Assembly: GCA_030598425.1 (NCBI GenBank)
Contig: JAUVPY010000059.1
Span: 1-9,422 of the forward strand
Reading direction: 5' to 3'
Source of the DNA: Anaerolineae bacterium
Lineage (GTDB): Bacteria > Chloroflexota > Anaerolineae > 4572-78 > NAK82
Length of the DNA stretch: 9,422 nt
Shown here: piece after piece, positions 1 through 5,188 of the stretch
Layout: the number at the start of each line of letters is the position of its first letter
Numbering within the stretch: position 1 is the stretch's first letter
The notes under the pieces: model-generated
Database searches by the model: none
What the model was told of the DNA's origin: nothing
The model's input: the letters and a program-made list of their open reading frames with translations, nothing else
Made by a program: the position numbers and the translations under genes

Positions 1-881
1 GAATCGACACTTTCGTCCTCTGCGAAGCTTTCGACGAGCTCATCACGCAGAGCGTTGAGCGCCGTATCAAGCCCTTCCTTGGTCTGACTGGCTTCTTCCA
101 ACATTGGGAGAATGCGGCTTTGCAACCAGCTCGAAGCGGCAGCTCGCGTCTCTTCGGGTACCCCAGCCAGCTCATATTCCTTGGACGGTTTGCCGACCTG
201 AGCAACCATCTCGCGCTGCACGCGGATGAAGTCCTGCATAGCCTCGTGGGCCACCCGCAGCGCCTCGAGCATCCTGGCTTCTGTTACTTCATTGGCACCA
301 GCTTCGACCATCAGGATAGCGTCTTCGGTCCCGGCCACGCGCAAATCCAGCGCGCTACCTTCCATCTCGCTGGCTGTGGGGTTGATGACGAGTTGATCGT
401 CAATAAGACCAACCCGAATGGCGCCCACTGGCCCGTCGAAGGGAATGCCGGAGATCATCAACGCTGCGGAGGCAGCATTGATAGCCAGAATGTCCATCTG
501 GTGTTCGCCGTCGGAAGAAAGCGCGGTGAGAACGATGTGAATATCGTTGCGGAATCCCTTAGGAAAAAGGGGACGTAGTGGACGGTCAGTCAGGCGGCAG
601 AGGAGAATCGCTTCCTCGCTGGGCCGCCCTTCACGGCGGAAGAAACTTCCGGGGATGCGTCCGGCGGCATACAGCCGCTCTTCGTAGTCCACGGTGAGGG
701 GGAAGAAATCAATCCCCTCTCGAAGTTGCTGAGAGGCAGTGGCAGTCGCCAACAGCATCGTGTCGCCGGTACTAACGACGACGGCACCATCTGCCTGACC
801 GGCTAGTTTGCCAGTCTCAAATATGACGTCTCGACCCGCGACCTGCGTCACGAATCGATGAGGGTGAATAGAATTTGACAT
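1..881 (-). CDS. pnp: Polynucleotide phosphorylase, N-terminal part (runs off left edge)
   Basis: 3'-5' exoribonuclease that phosphorolyses RNA to nucleoside diphosphates, normally a trimer and often part of an RNA degradosome in the cytoplasm. I translated the minus strand by hand from 881 to 1: 293 codons are open with no frameshift, covering the first RNase PH-like domain and the start of the helical linker. Family landmarks are FFRREGR (residues 80-86), RLTDRPLRPLFP (96-107) and SSDGEHQMD (122-130). The full protein is usually about 700 residues, so the second RNase PH domain (which carries the phosphorolytic site) and the KH and S1 domains lie outside the window. The ATG at 881-879 is preceded by a strong AGGAGG (complement of 891-897) nine bases away. 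It lies downstream of rpsO, the classic rpsO-pnp order, with a structured leader in between. Confidence 0.97.
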   Translation of the reverse strand, partial: MSNSIHPHRFVTQVAGRDVIFETGKLAGQADGAVVVSTGDTMLLATATASQQLREGIDFFPLTVDYEERLYAAGRIPGSFFRREGRPSEEAILLCRLTDRPLRPLFPKGFRNDIHIVLTALSSDGEHQMDILAINAASAALMISGIPFDGPVGAIRVGLIDDQLVINPTASEMEGSALDLRVAGTEDAILMVEAGANEVTEARMLEALRVAHEAMQDFIRVQREMVAQVGKPSKEYELAGVPEETRAAASSWLQSRILPMLEEASQTKEGLDTALNALRDELVESFAEDESVD

Positions 882-914
882 GTTAAATTTGCCTCCTGGG
901 CTTAAAGTGAGGCC

Positions 915-991
915 CCAGAGGTCAGGGACTGGGGCGTGGGTCATAGTCTCGGGTCTGACTAGGGCACACGCCCCAATTCCTGCGCCTCTGG
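915..991 (-). promoter_or_regulatory. Long imperfect hairpin in the pnp leader
   Basis: Outer arms CCAGAGG (915-921) and CCTCTGG (985-991) pair perfectly. After a short internal loop, 923-938 pairs with 967-982 over 16 positions, with two non-Watson-Crick positions, and the last eight (GGGGCGTG/CACGCCCC) are perfect. Positions 939-966 form the apical region. The structure ends about 34 bases before the pnp start codon, so it sits in the pnp 5' untranslated RNA. In enterobacteria a comparable double-stranded pnp leader is cut by RNase III and lets PNPase repress its own synthesis. The same role here is inference from position and shape. No U tract follows, so it is not a simple terminator. Confidence 0.6.
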
Positions 992-1019
992 TTGCCCCCT
1001 GTTATGTGTTTATACAATT

Positions 1020-1057
1020 CAAACGAGTAGATAGCGTATTTCGCATCTACTCGTTTG
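1020..1057 (-). promoter_or_regulatory. Perfect stem-loop after rpsO (processing site or weak attenuator)
   Basis: CAAACGAGTAGAT (1020-1032) pairs perfectly with ATCTACTCGTTTG (1045-1057). One bulged A (1033) separates this 13-bp stem from an inner GCG/CGC stem with loop TATTT. It begins 39 bases after the rpsO stop codon in the direction of transcription. The following RNA (AATTGTATAAAC) has no run of U, so efficient intrinsic termination is unlikely. An RNase processing site, a 3' stabiliser of rpsO mRNA or a partial attenuator fits better. In E. coli the rpsO-pnp spacer also carries an attenuator and an RNase III hairpin. Confidence 0.6.
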
Positions 1058-1096
1058 CTCCAAACTGATGTTACATCCTGCTGCTGCTTAACCTGG

Positions 1097-1366
1097 CTAC
1101 TTTCTCAACCCCAACCGCTCAAGGATTTCTTTGTAGCGAGCGGAGTCCTCGCGACTGAGATATGCCAAGTGCCGTCGGCGTTGCCCAACAAGCTTGAGCA
1201 GACCTCGCCTGGAATGCTCGTCGTGCTTGTGCGATTTGAGATGCTCGACAAGCTGGTTAATGCGTGTCGTCAACAGCGCAATCTGCACTTCAGGCGAACC
1301 GGTGTCACTAGGATGAACGTGATAGGTCTGAATAATCTCCTTTTTCTGGTCCGTGCTGAGAGCCAC
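1097..1366 (-). CDS. rpsO: 30S ribosomal protein S15
   Basis: Primary 16S rRNA-binding protein of the small-subunit platform, binding the three-way junction of helices 20/21/22. The 89-residue product has the family's usual length. It shows the signatures [13 protein letters not shown] (residues 21-33), [20 protein letters not shown] and the C-terminal [12 protein letters not shown]. The start is GTG at 1366-1364, preceded by a strong AGGAGGA (complement of 1371-1377) about four bases away. The stop is TAG at 1099-1097. It has its own consensus promoter (TATAAT at 1439-1444 complement) and a 65-68 nt leader. It is followed by pnp on the same strand after a 215-nt spacer. The protein often autoregulates by binding its own leader in bacteria, and the GC-rich leader here could serve that. 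Confidence 0.98.
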   Translation of the reverse strand: MALSTDQKKEIIQTYHVHPSDTGSPEVQIALLTTRINQLVEHLKSHKHDEHSRRGLLKLVGQRRRHLAYLSREDSARYKEILERLGLRK

Positions 1367-1387
1367 AATGTCCTCCTCGCTCTATGT

Positions 1388-1416
1388 CGGGCGATGGGCA
1401 GATGTGATTCCGCCCG
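1388..1416 (-). promoter_or_regulatory. GC-rich hairpin in the rpsO leader
   Basis: On the transcribed strand CGGGCG and CGCCCG form a six-bp GC-only stem (1388-1393 with 1411-1416) enclosing 17 nt. An alternative pairing inside the same region uses GGGC with GCCC, so two mutually exclusive folds are possible. The stem ends about 10 bases upstream of the rpsO Shine-Dalgarno. S15 leaders differ between bacterial phyla and share little primary sequence, so use as an S15-binding translational operator is only a positional inference. Confidence 0.4.
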
Positions 1417-1438
1417 GGCCCCGTATCCAATGGTACAA

Positions 1439-1467
1439 ATTATATCATGAAAGAGGGTTAGGCGCAA
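1439..1467 (-). promoter_or_regulatory. sigma70-type promoter of rpsO-pnp
   Basis: Read on the minus strand: -35 TTGCGC (complement of 1462-1467), exactly 17 bp spacer, -10 TATAAT (complement of 1439-1444). Predicted transcription start is near 1431-1434, giving a leader of 65-68 nt before the rpsO GTG. The first bases of the -35 overlap the left arm of the 1465-1494 dyad. Confidence 0.8.
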
Positions 1468-1494
1468 AAATCGGACCTTTCACTCCGATTTTTG
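1465..1494. repeat. Perfect dyad between the divergent rpsO and trmD promoters (candidate operator)
   Basis: CAAAAATCGGA (1465-1475) and TCCGATTTTTG (1484-1494) are perfect inverted copies separated by 8 bp. Each outer end overlaps the first three bases of a -35 element: TTGCGC for rpsO leftward and TTGTCC for trmD rightward. The dyad centre (1479.5) is also the exact centre of both -35 boxes and of both -10 boxes. The A-rich/T-rich arms would resemble a bidirectional terminator if transcribed. However, the sequence lies upstream of both start sites, so a protein-binding operator is more plausible. Confidence 0.7.
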
Positions 1495-1520
1495 TCCGGT
1501 TATTCACTTCGTGCTACAAT
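1492..1520 (+). promoter_or_regulatory. sigma70-type promoter of trmD
   Basis: -35 TTGTCC (1492-1497), 17 bp spacer, -10 TACAAT (1515-1520). The expected start of transcription is about 1526-1530, only 15-35 bases before the candidate trmD start codons, so the mRNA has a very short leader. Confidence 0.75.
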
Positions 1521-1545
1521 ACCTTGTTAAGTGGCAATTTGTGCA

Positions 1546-2310
1546 ATGGCTGGTGGTGTGGTGCGGTTCGACATTTTTACCCTTTTCCCCGAGATGTTCA
1601 GCAGTCCCTTCGATGCCAGTATCATCCGACGCGCGTGCGAGGCGGGTCGAGCGACACTGACTGTGCATAACATCCGTGACTATGCCACTGGCAAGCATCA
1701 TATGACCGACGACACACCCTACGGCGGCGGGGGTGGCATGGTGATGAAGCCTGAACCGATCTGGAACGCGGTTGAACGGGTTCTGGGGTTCGACCCAGCC
1801 GGCCGTCCCGACGTCCCGCCCCTCATTCTGCTCACGCCTCAAGGCCGCCCCTTCACCCAGGCGATGGCCCGCGAACTAACGGCTCACGAACGCTTGTTGC
1901 TCATCTGCGGACGCTATGAGGGGGTTGACGAGCGAGTGCGCCAATACCTGGCCACCGACGAAATATCTATCGGCGACTATGTGCTCACTGGCGGCGAGGT
2001 CCCCGCTATGGTTGTGGTGGACGCCATCATTCGTTTGATACCCGGCGTGCTGGGCGACCCCGGTGCGGCGGCGGACGATTCCCACGCCAGTGGGCTGCTG
2101 GAGTATCCACATTACACGCGCCCGGCCCTCTACCGGGGTTATCCAGTCCCGGAAGTCTTACTCTCCGGGCACCATGCCGAGGTAGACCGCTGGCGGCGGC
2201 GCGAGGCATTGCGTCGCACCTACGAGCGCCGGCCGGACTTGCTGGCCCACGCCGACCTCAGCCAAGCTGATCGCGAGTTCCTGGCTCAGTTGGATGCTGA
2301 GGAAGATTAG
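1546..2310 (+). CDS. trmD: tRNA (guanine-N1-)-methyltransferase TrmD
   Basis: Transfers a methyl group from S-adenosylmethionine to N1 of G37 in tRNAs, which prevents +1 frameshifting. It belongs to the SPOUT class and works as a homodimer. From the ATG at 1546 it is 254 residues. Family motifs are [12 protein letters not shown] (7-18), [12 protein letters not shown] (60-71), the knot segments [11 protein letters not shown] (95-105), [11 protein letters not shown] (121-131) and [12 protein letters not shown] (140-151). The [10 protein letters not shown] segment (177-186) holds the catalytic Asp near 178, and [11 protein letters not shown] and [14 protein letters not shown] follow. Start choice is uncertain: GTG 1531, ATG 1546, GTG 1558 and GTG 1561 are all in frame. 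Homologues normally begin at MRFDIF or close to it, and none of the starts has a clear Shine-Dalgarno. It diverges from rpsO and is followed by rplS, a common pairing, but rplS here has its own promoter. Confidence 0.95.
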   Translation: MAGGVVRFDIFTLFPEMFSSPFDASIIRRACEAGRATLTVHNIRDYATGKHHMTDDTPYGGGGGMVMKPEPIWNAVERVLGFDPAGRPDVPPLILLTPQGRPFTQAMARELTAHERLLLICGRYEGVDERVRQYLATDEISIGDYVLTGGEVPAMVVVDAIIRLIPGVLGDPGAAADDSHASGLLEYPHYTRPALYRGYPVPEVLLSGHHAEVDRWRRREALRRTYERRPDLLAHADLSQADREFLAQLDAEED

Positions 2311-2312
2311 GA

Positions 2313-2416
2313 CTAAGGATTAAATAACTTCCACATTTCTAAGGCTACATGTAAGCCATGAAACAGGGAAATTGTTTGATTCACGATCCTTAGGAGACAG
2401 TCTGAGAAGTCAGATT
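2313..2416 (+). other. trmD-rplS spacer with small inverted repeats
   Basis: Just after the trmD stop, CTAAGGAT (2313-2320) recurs inverted as ATCCTTAG (2386-2393), a widely spaced 8-bp pair. Next to it AGTCTGA (2399-2405), loop GAAG and TCAGATT (2410-2416) form a 7-bp hairpin with one G-U pair. Neither is followed by a U tract, so I do not call a terminator with confidence. They may mark the 3' end of the trmD transcript. No open frame with a ribosome site is seen here. Confidence 0.35.
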
Positions 2417-2435
2417 GCGCGGATGGGGACAGAAT

Positions 2436-2464
2436 TTGCTTTGCGTCACGCCTGGTGCTATAAT
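2436..2464 (+). promoter_or_regulatory. sigma70-type promoter of rplS
   Basis: -35 TTGCTT (2436-2441), spacer of exactly 17 bp, consensus -10 TATAAT (2459-2464). Transcription should begin near 2471, giving a leader of about 75 nt. This allows rplS to be expressed independently of the upstream trmD promoter. Confidence 0.8.
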
Positions 2465-2487
2465 CACACTTTGTGACTTGAACCAAG

Positions 2488-2502
2488 AGACCTGGCAGGT
2501 CT
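2488..2502 (+). promoter_or_regulatory. Small perfect hairpin in the rplS leader
   Basis: AGACCT (2488-2493), loop GGC, AGGTCT (2497-2502). It lies inside the predicted leader, 43 bases before the ATG. Ribosomal-protein leaders are frequent sites of feedback control, but nothing else here shows that this stem is regulatory. Confidence 0.4.
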
Positions 2503-2545
2503 TAAACATACGACTCTTGACCCGTTTAGGAAGGGTGGGGATAAA

Positions 2546-2899
2546 ATGGCAAACGCAGTTGAACTCATCCAGTCTATTGAGAACCTCAAAGAAGATGCCC
2601 CCGAGATTTCGCCTGGCGACACGGTAAAGGTTCACGTTCGCATCGTGGAAGGAAACCGTGAACGTGTGCAGGTTGTGCAAGGCGTGATAATCCGAATTCG
2701 AGGTGGTGGCATCAATCGGACCTTCACCGTCCGCCGCGTCGCCTCGCACGGCATAGGTGTTGAGCGTACGTTCCTGCTTCATTCACCGCGAGTTGAAAAG
2801 ATCGAAGTTCTGCGAAAGGCACACGTGCGCCGCGCCAAGCTCTACTTCCTACGCGAGCGCAGTGGCAAATCGGCTCGCTTGCGCGAACGACGCGATTAA
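2546..2899 (+). CDS. rplS: 50S ribosomal protein L19
   Basis: Large-subunit protein at the 30S-50S interface. The product is 117 residues, the normal size. Typical features are the N-terminal helix ([11 protein letters not shown]), [20 protein letters not shown] (21-40), the strand [33 protein letters not shown] (69-81) and the basic C-terminus [22 protein letters not shown]. The ATG at 2546 follows the purine-rich AAGGGTGGGG (2531-2540) by five bases, a workable but non-canonical ribosome site. It has its own promoter (2436-2464), and trmD ends 235 bases upstream. A short GC hairpin about 30 bases after the stop may terminate it. Confidence 0.98.
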   Translation: MANAVELIQSIENLKEDAPEISPGDTVKVHVRIVEGNRERVQVVQGVIIRIRGGGINRTFTVRRVASHGIGVERTFLLHSPRVEKIEVLRKAHVRRAKLYFLRERSGKSARLRERRD

Positions 2900-2929
2900 G
2901 AAGCTTAAGCTGCACATCTCGTGTCTTAA

Positions 2930-2945
2930 ACAGGCCGAGGCCTGT
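2930..2945 (+). terminator. Possible rplS terminator hairpin
   Basis: ACAGGCC (2930-2936) and GGCCTGT (2939-2945) are perfect inverted copies with only GA between them. A realistic fold is a 6-bp stem with loop CGAG. It lies 30 bases after the rplS stop codon and is followed by ACTAATGGATTTT, which has only a four-T run eight bases after the stem. Termination is plausible but the tail is weak. Confidence 0.4.
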
Positions 2946-2964
2946 ACTAATGGATTTTGACAAC

Positions 2965-3095
2965 CAAGATCGGTAATGTCATTTCGAATGGAGCGCAGCG
3001 GAATGAGAAATCCCTCAGAACGTTGCTTGCAAGACACCGTATTTAGGGATTTCTCCCTACGGTCGAAATGACATACCAAGTGGTTACCGATTTTG
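2965..3095. repeat. Head-to-head GTCATTTCGA-type repeat (MITE/REP-like hairpin)
   Basis: Nested inverted repeats fill this spacer. The outer arms CAAGATCGGTAA (2965-2976) and TTACCGATTTTG (3084-3095) have one mismatch. The middle arms ATGTCATTTCGA (2976-2987) and TCGAAATGACAT (3063-3074) are perfect. The inner arms GAGAAATCCCT (3005-3015) and AGGGATTTCTC (3045-3055) are also perfect. Read inward from each side, both halves follow the pattern GTCATTTCGA...GAGAAATCCCT, the form of an intergenic repeat that I recall from many unrelated environmental bacteria. The left half has a longer linker (GGAGCGCAGCGGAAT). GATTTTGA occurs at 2953-2960 and again at 3089-3096, a possible but imperfectly placed target duplication. 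No protein is encoded. Confidence 0.75.
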
Positions 3096-3161
3096 AACAT
3101 CAAAAACGATTAGGGATTTCAAAACCCTTAAGGTCTGTAGTTGTGGAAAGGAGAGCATAGT

Positions 3162-4163
3162 ATGCTCCGAGTGGGAGTGCTTGGCGCAGGCTTCATGGGG
3201 GGCACCCACGCCCGGGCCTTTGCCAAACTGTCGGACGTTCAAGTGTTGGGGGTTTCTTCGCGGTCTGCTGATAAGGCCGCTGCACTCGCCGAGGAAGTAG
3301 GCGCTGAACCATTCACCGACGCTATGGCGCTGGCCACTGATCCCCAAGTCGATATCGTCAGCGTAACCCTGCCTACCCACGTGCATAAAGAATATACCGT
3401 CGCGGCCCTGAACGCCGGCAAATCAGTTCTTTTGGAAAAACCGATGGGCTTATCGGTGGAAGAATGCGACGCTATGATTGCCGCCGCTGATCAGAGCGAT
3501 CAAATCCTCATGTTGGCCCACGTTCTGCGCTTTTGGCCGGAATACGTGGCCCTGGTCGATTTTGTGAAGAGCGGCGAGCTGGGCAAACCGCTGGCTGCCA
3601 CCGCCTCCCGCCTCTCCGGCAGACCAACCTGGGGAGATTGGTTCACCAACCCTGAATGGACCGGTGGCGCTGTCCACGATCTGCAGATACATGACTTGGA
3701 TGCCCTCAACTGGCTCTTTGGTACACCTAAATCGGTATACGCTCGCGGACAGCGAGGGGCTCCCGGCGGGTGGGATCACGTACTGACCCTCGTCGATTAT
3801 GGCGAGGTGGGTTGCCTCGCCGAGGGCAGCGTGATGATGCCTGACGGCTATCCCTTTACAATGACGCTGCGGGTGCTGTGCGAGAAGGGAACTGTGGAAT
3901 TCATCTTCCGTGCCGGTGGTACCGGCGTAGAGACGGGCACTGCTTCTGGCACTGGCTTGATGGTCTACCAATCAGGGGTAGAGCCTCGCCCTCTGCCCGC
4001 CCCTGGCGGTGATGCCTTCGAGGCTGAGGCGGCGTATTTCGTGGAATGTGTTCGTGAGAAGCGACTTCCCGAGCGGTGCACACCCGAACAAGGTCGGTTG
4101 GCCGTGAAAACAGCCTTGGCTGCCCGCGAGGCACTGGAGACGGATCAGGTCATCCTATTTTAA
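3162..4163 (+). CDS. Gfo/Idh/MocA-family NAD(P)-dependent oxidoreductase
   Basis: Cytoplasmic dehydrogenase or related enzyme acting on sugars, inositols or their derivatives; the exact substrate is not readable. The 333-residue protein has the usual two-domain length. The Rossmann dinucleotide motif is VGVLGAGFMGG (4-14), and residues T72-H73 lie in the TLPTHVH loop. The family EKP motif is at 92-94 with the key Lys93, and GGAVHDLQIHDLD (168-180) supplies the paired Asp173 and His177 expected at the active site. The C-terminal half is the alpha/beta substrate and dimer domain. I chose ATG 3162 because AAAGGAG (3147-3153) lies eight bases upstream and the N-terminus then fits the family. An in-frame TTG at 3141 would add only seven poor residues. 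It leads a co-directional cluster, 13 nt before the nitrilase gene. I found no convincing promoter in 3096-3161. Confidence 0.92.
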   Translation: MLRVGVLGAGFMGGTHARAFAKLSDVQVLGVSSRSADKAAALAEEVGAEPFTDAMALATDPQVDIVSVTLPTHVHKEYTVAALNAGKSVLLEKPMGLSVEECDAMIAAADQSDQILMLAHVLRFWPEYVALVDFVKSGELGKPLAATASRLSGRPTWGDWFTNPEWTGGAVHDLQIHDLDALNWLFGTPKSVYARGQRGAPGGWDHVLTLVDYGEVGCLAEGSVMMPDGYPFTMTLRVLCEKGTVEFIFRAGGTGVETGTASGTGLMVYQSGVEPRPLPAPGGDAFEAEAAYFVECVREKRLPERCTPEQGRLAVKTALAAREALETDQVILF

Positions 4164-4176
4164 GGGCCAATACTAA

Positions 4177-5145
4177 ATGAGAAAAAACGTAAGAATCGCC
4201 GCCGTTCAATTCGAGCACGCGCCGGGAGACAAGCGGGCCAATCTCGACAAGATTCGAGGCTTTGTCGAGCGGGCTGCCCAGGATAGTGTGGAGATCATCA
4301 TATTTCCTGAGTGCTGCATTACGGGCTATTGGTTCCTCAGGCACCTCAGCCGTGCTGAGTTGATGACACTTGCCGAACCGGTATTTGATGGACCATCGTC
4401 GCAAGTGCTCGTTGACCTGGCTAAAGAACACGAGATGACCATCGGCGCGGGCTTGGTCGAACTCGGGGAGGACCGGCGTCTCTACAACACCTACGTGGTG
4501 GCTATGCCCAATGGTGAACCCCGGCGCCATCGAAAGCTCCACGCCTTTGTGAGCGAGTACATATCTTCTGGCTCCGAATACACGGTGTTCGATACCCCTC
4601 ACGGCTGTCGGGTAGGTGTACTCACCTGCTACGACAACAACATCGGCGAGAACGTGCGCATCACCGCTTTGGGAGGGGCTGAAATTCTGCTGGCACCCCA
4701 CCAAACCGGCGGCTGCAAATCGCCAGATCCGCACACCATGGGCCTGGTTGATCGTAGGCTATGGGAAGAGCGTCACAATAACCCGGAGGCAATCGAAGAA
4801 GAACTGCGTGGCCCCAAAGGCAGAGGCTGGCTGATGCGCTGGCTGCCGACCCGCGCCCACGACAATGGCGTGTTCTTGGCCTTTAGCAATGGGGTAGGGG
4901 TTGACGACGACGAAATACGCACAGGCAACGCTACGATCATCGACCCATATGGACGTATCCTGGTCGAAACGTGGAAGGCTGGTGACGATATGGTGGTGGC
5001 TGACTTGGACGCCAATCTGCTCGATGTCAGTACCGGCCGGCGATGGATCGTAACTCGGCGCCCGGAGTTGTATTCATCGCTCACCGTACCCACCGGCGTC
5101 GAGCAGGATACCCGCGCGGTCCGGTTTGATGGTGAGGGAGTGTAG
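4177..5145 (+). CDS. Nitrilase-superfamily (carbon-nitrogen) hydrolase
   Basis: Hydrolyses a non-peptide C-N bond (amide, carbamoyl or nitrile) through a covalent thioester on cysteine; the substrate class cannot be fixed. The 322-residue chain has the expected catalytic set: Glu45 in IIFPECCITGYW, Lys120 in RRHRKLH, Glu127 in FVSEYISSGSE and nucleophile Cys151 in VGVLTCYDNN. The AGGAEILLAP-type strand is present as LGGAEILLAPHQ (165-176). NGVFLAFSNGVG and GNATIIDPYGRIL belong to the C-terminal core. Residues about 178-232, between the PHQ strand and RAHDN, form a long charged and Trp/Arg-rich insertion relative to the minimal amidase fold, probably at the substrate pocket or oligomer interface. 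ATG 4177 lies 13 nt after the oxidoreductase stop, with no strong Shine-Dalgarno, suggesting translational coupling. Confidence 0.9.
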   Translation: MRKNVRIAAVQFEHAPGDKRANLDKIRGFVERAAQDSVEIIIFPECCITGYWFLRHLSRAELMTLAEPVFDGPSSQVLVDLAKEHEMTIGAGLVELGEDRRLYNTYVVAMPNGEPRRHRKLHAFVSEYISSGSEYTVFDTPHGCRVGVLTCYDNNIGENVRITALGGAEILLAPHQTGGCKSPDPHTMGLVDRRLWEERHNNPEAIEEELRGPKGRGWLMRWLPTRAHDNGVFLAFSNGVGVDDDEIRTGNATIIDPYGRILVETWKAGDDMVVADLDANLLDVSTGRRWIVTRRPELYSSLTVPTGVEQDTRAVRFDGEGV

Positions 5146-5188
5146 GCATCCGCGTAGACCCGGGAGGCGTTGAAATAGGGGCAACATC

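Noticed and set aside
120..578. 152-codon plus-strand open frame
   Set aside because: Lies wholly antisense to pnp, which translates cleanly with family motifs; a shadow frame with no recognisable protein.
1003..1020. A pnp promoter using TATAAA on the minus strand just below the rpsO hairpin
   Set aside because: No acceptable -35 hexamer lies 16-18 bp upstream; the bases there are inside the hairpin arm and match poorly.
1465..1494. Bidirectional intrinsic terminator
   Set aside because: The shape fits (A tract, stem, T tract), but it is upstream of both predicted transcription starts, so neither adjoining transcript would contain it.
2939..2962. GTACTAATGG...TTGAC resembles the 3' end of a 23S rRNA gene
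   Set aside because: The likeness covers only about 20 bases, the rest is a short hairpin and repeat, and no rRNA body is present.
2849..3103. 84-codon minus-strand open frame across the rplS end and the repeat
   Set aside because: Most of it is the hairpin repeat and antisense rplS; repeats of this type often create spurious frames.
3093..3161. Promoter for the enzyme cluster starting with TTGAAC
   Set aside because: The -10 position 17 bp downstream reads ATTTCA; no convincing hexamer pair was found.
4150..4734. 194-codon minus-strand open frame
   Set aside because: Antisense to the nitrilase gene, whose catalytic residues all fall in the plus frame; no ribosome site or family match.
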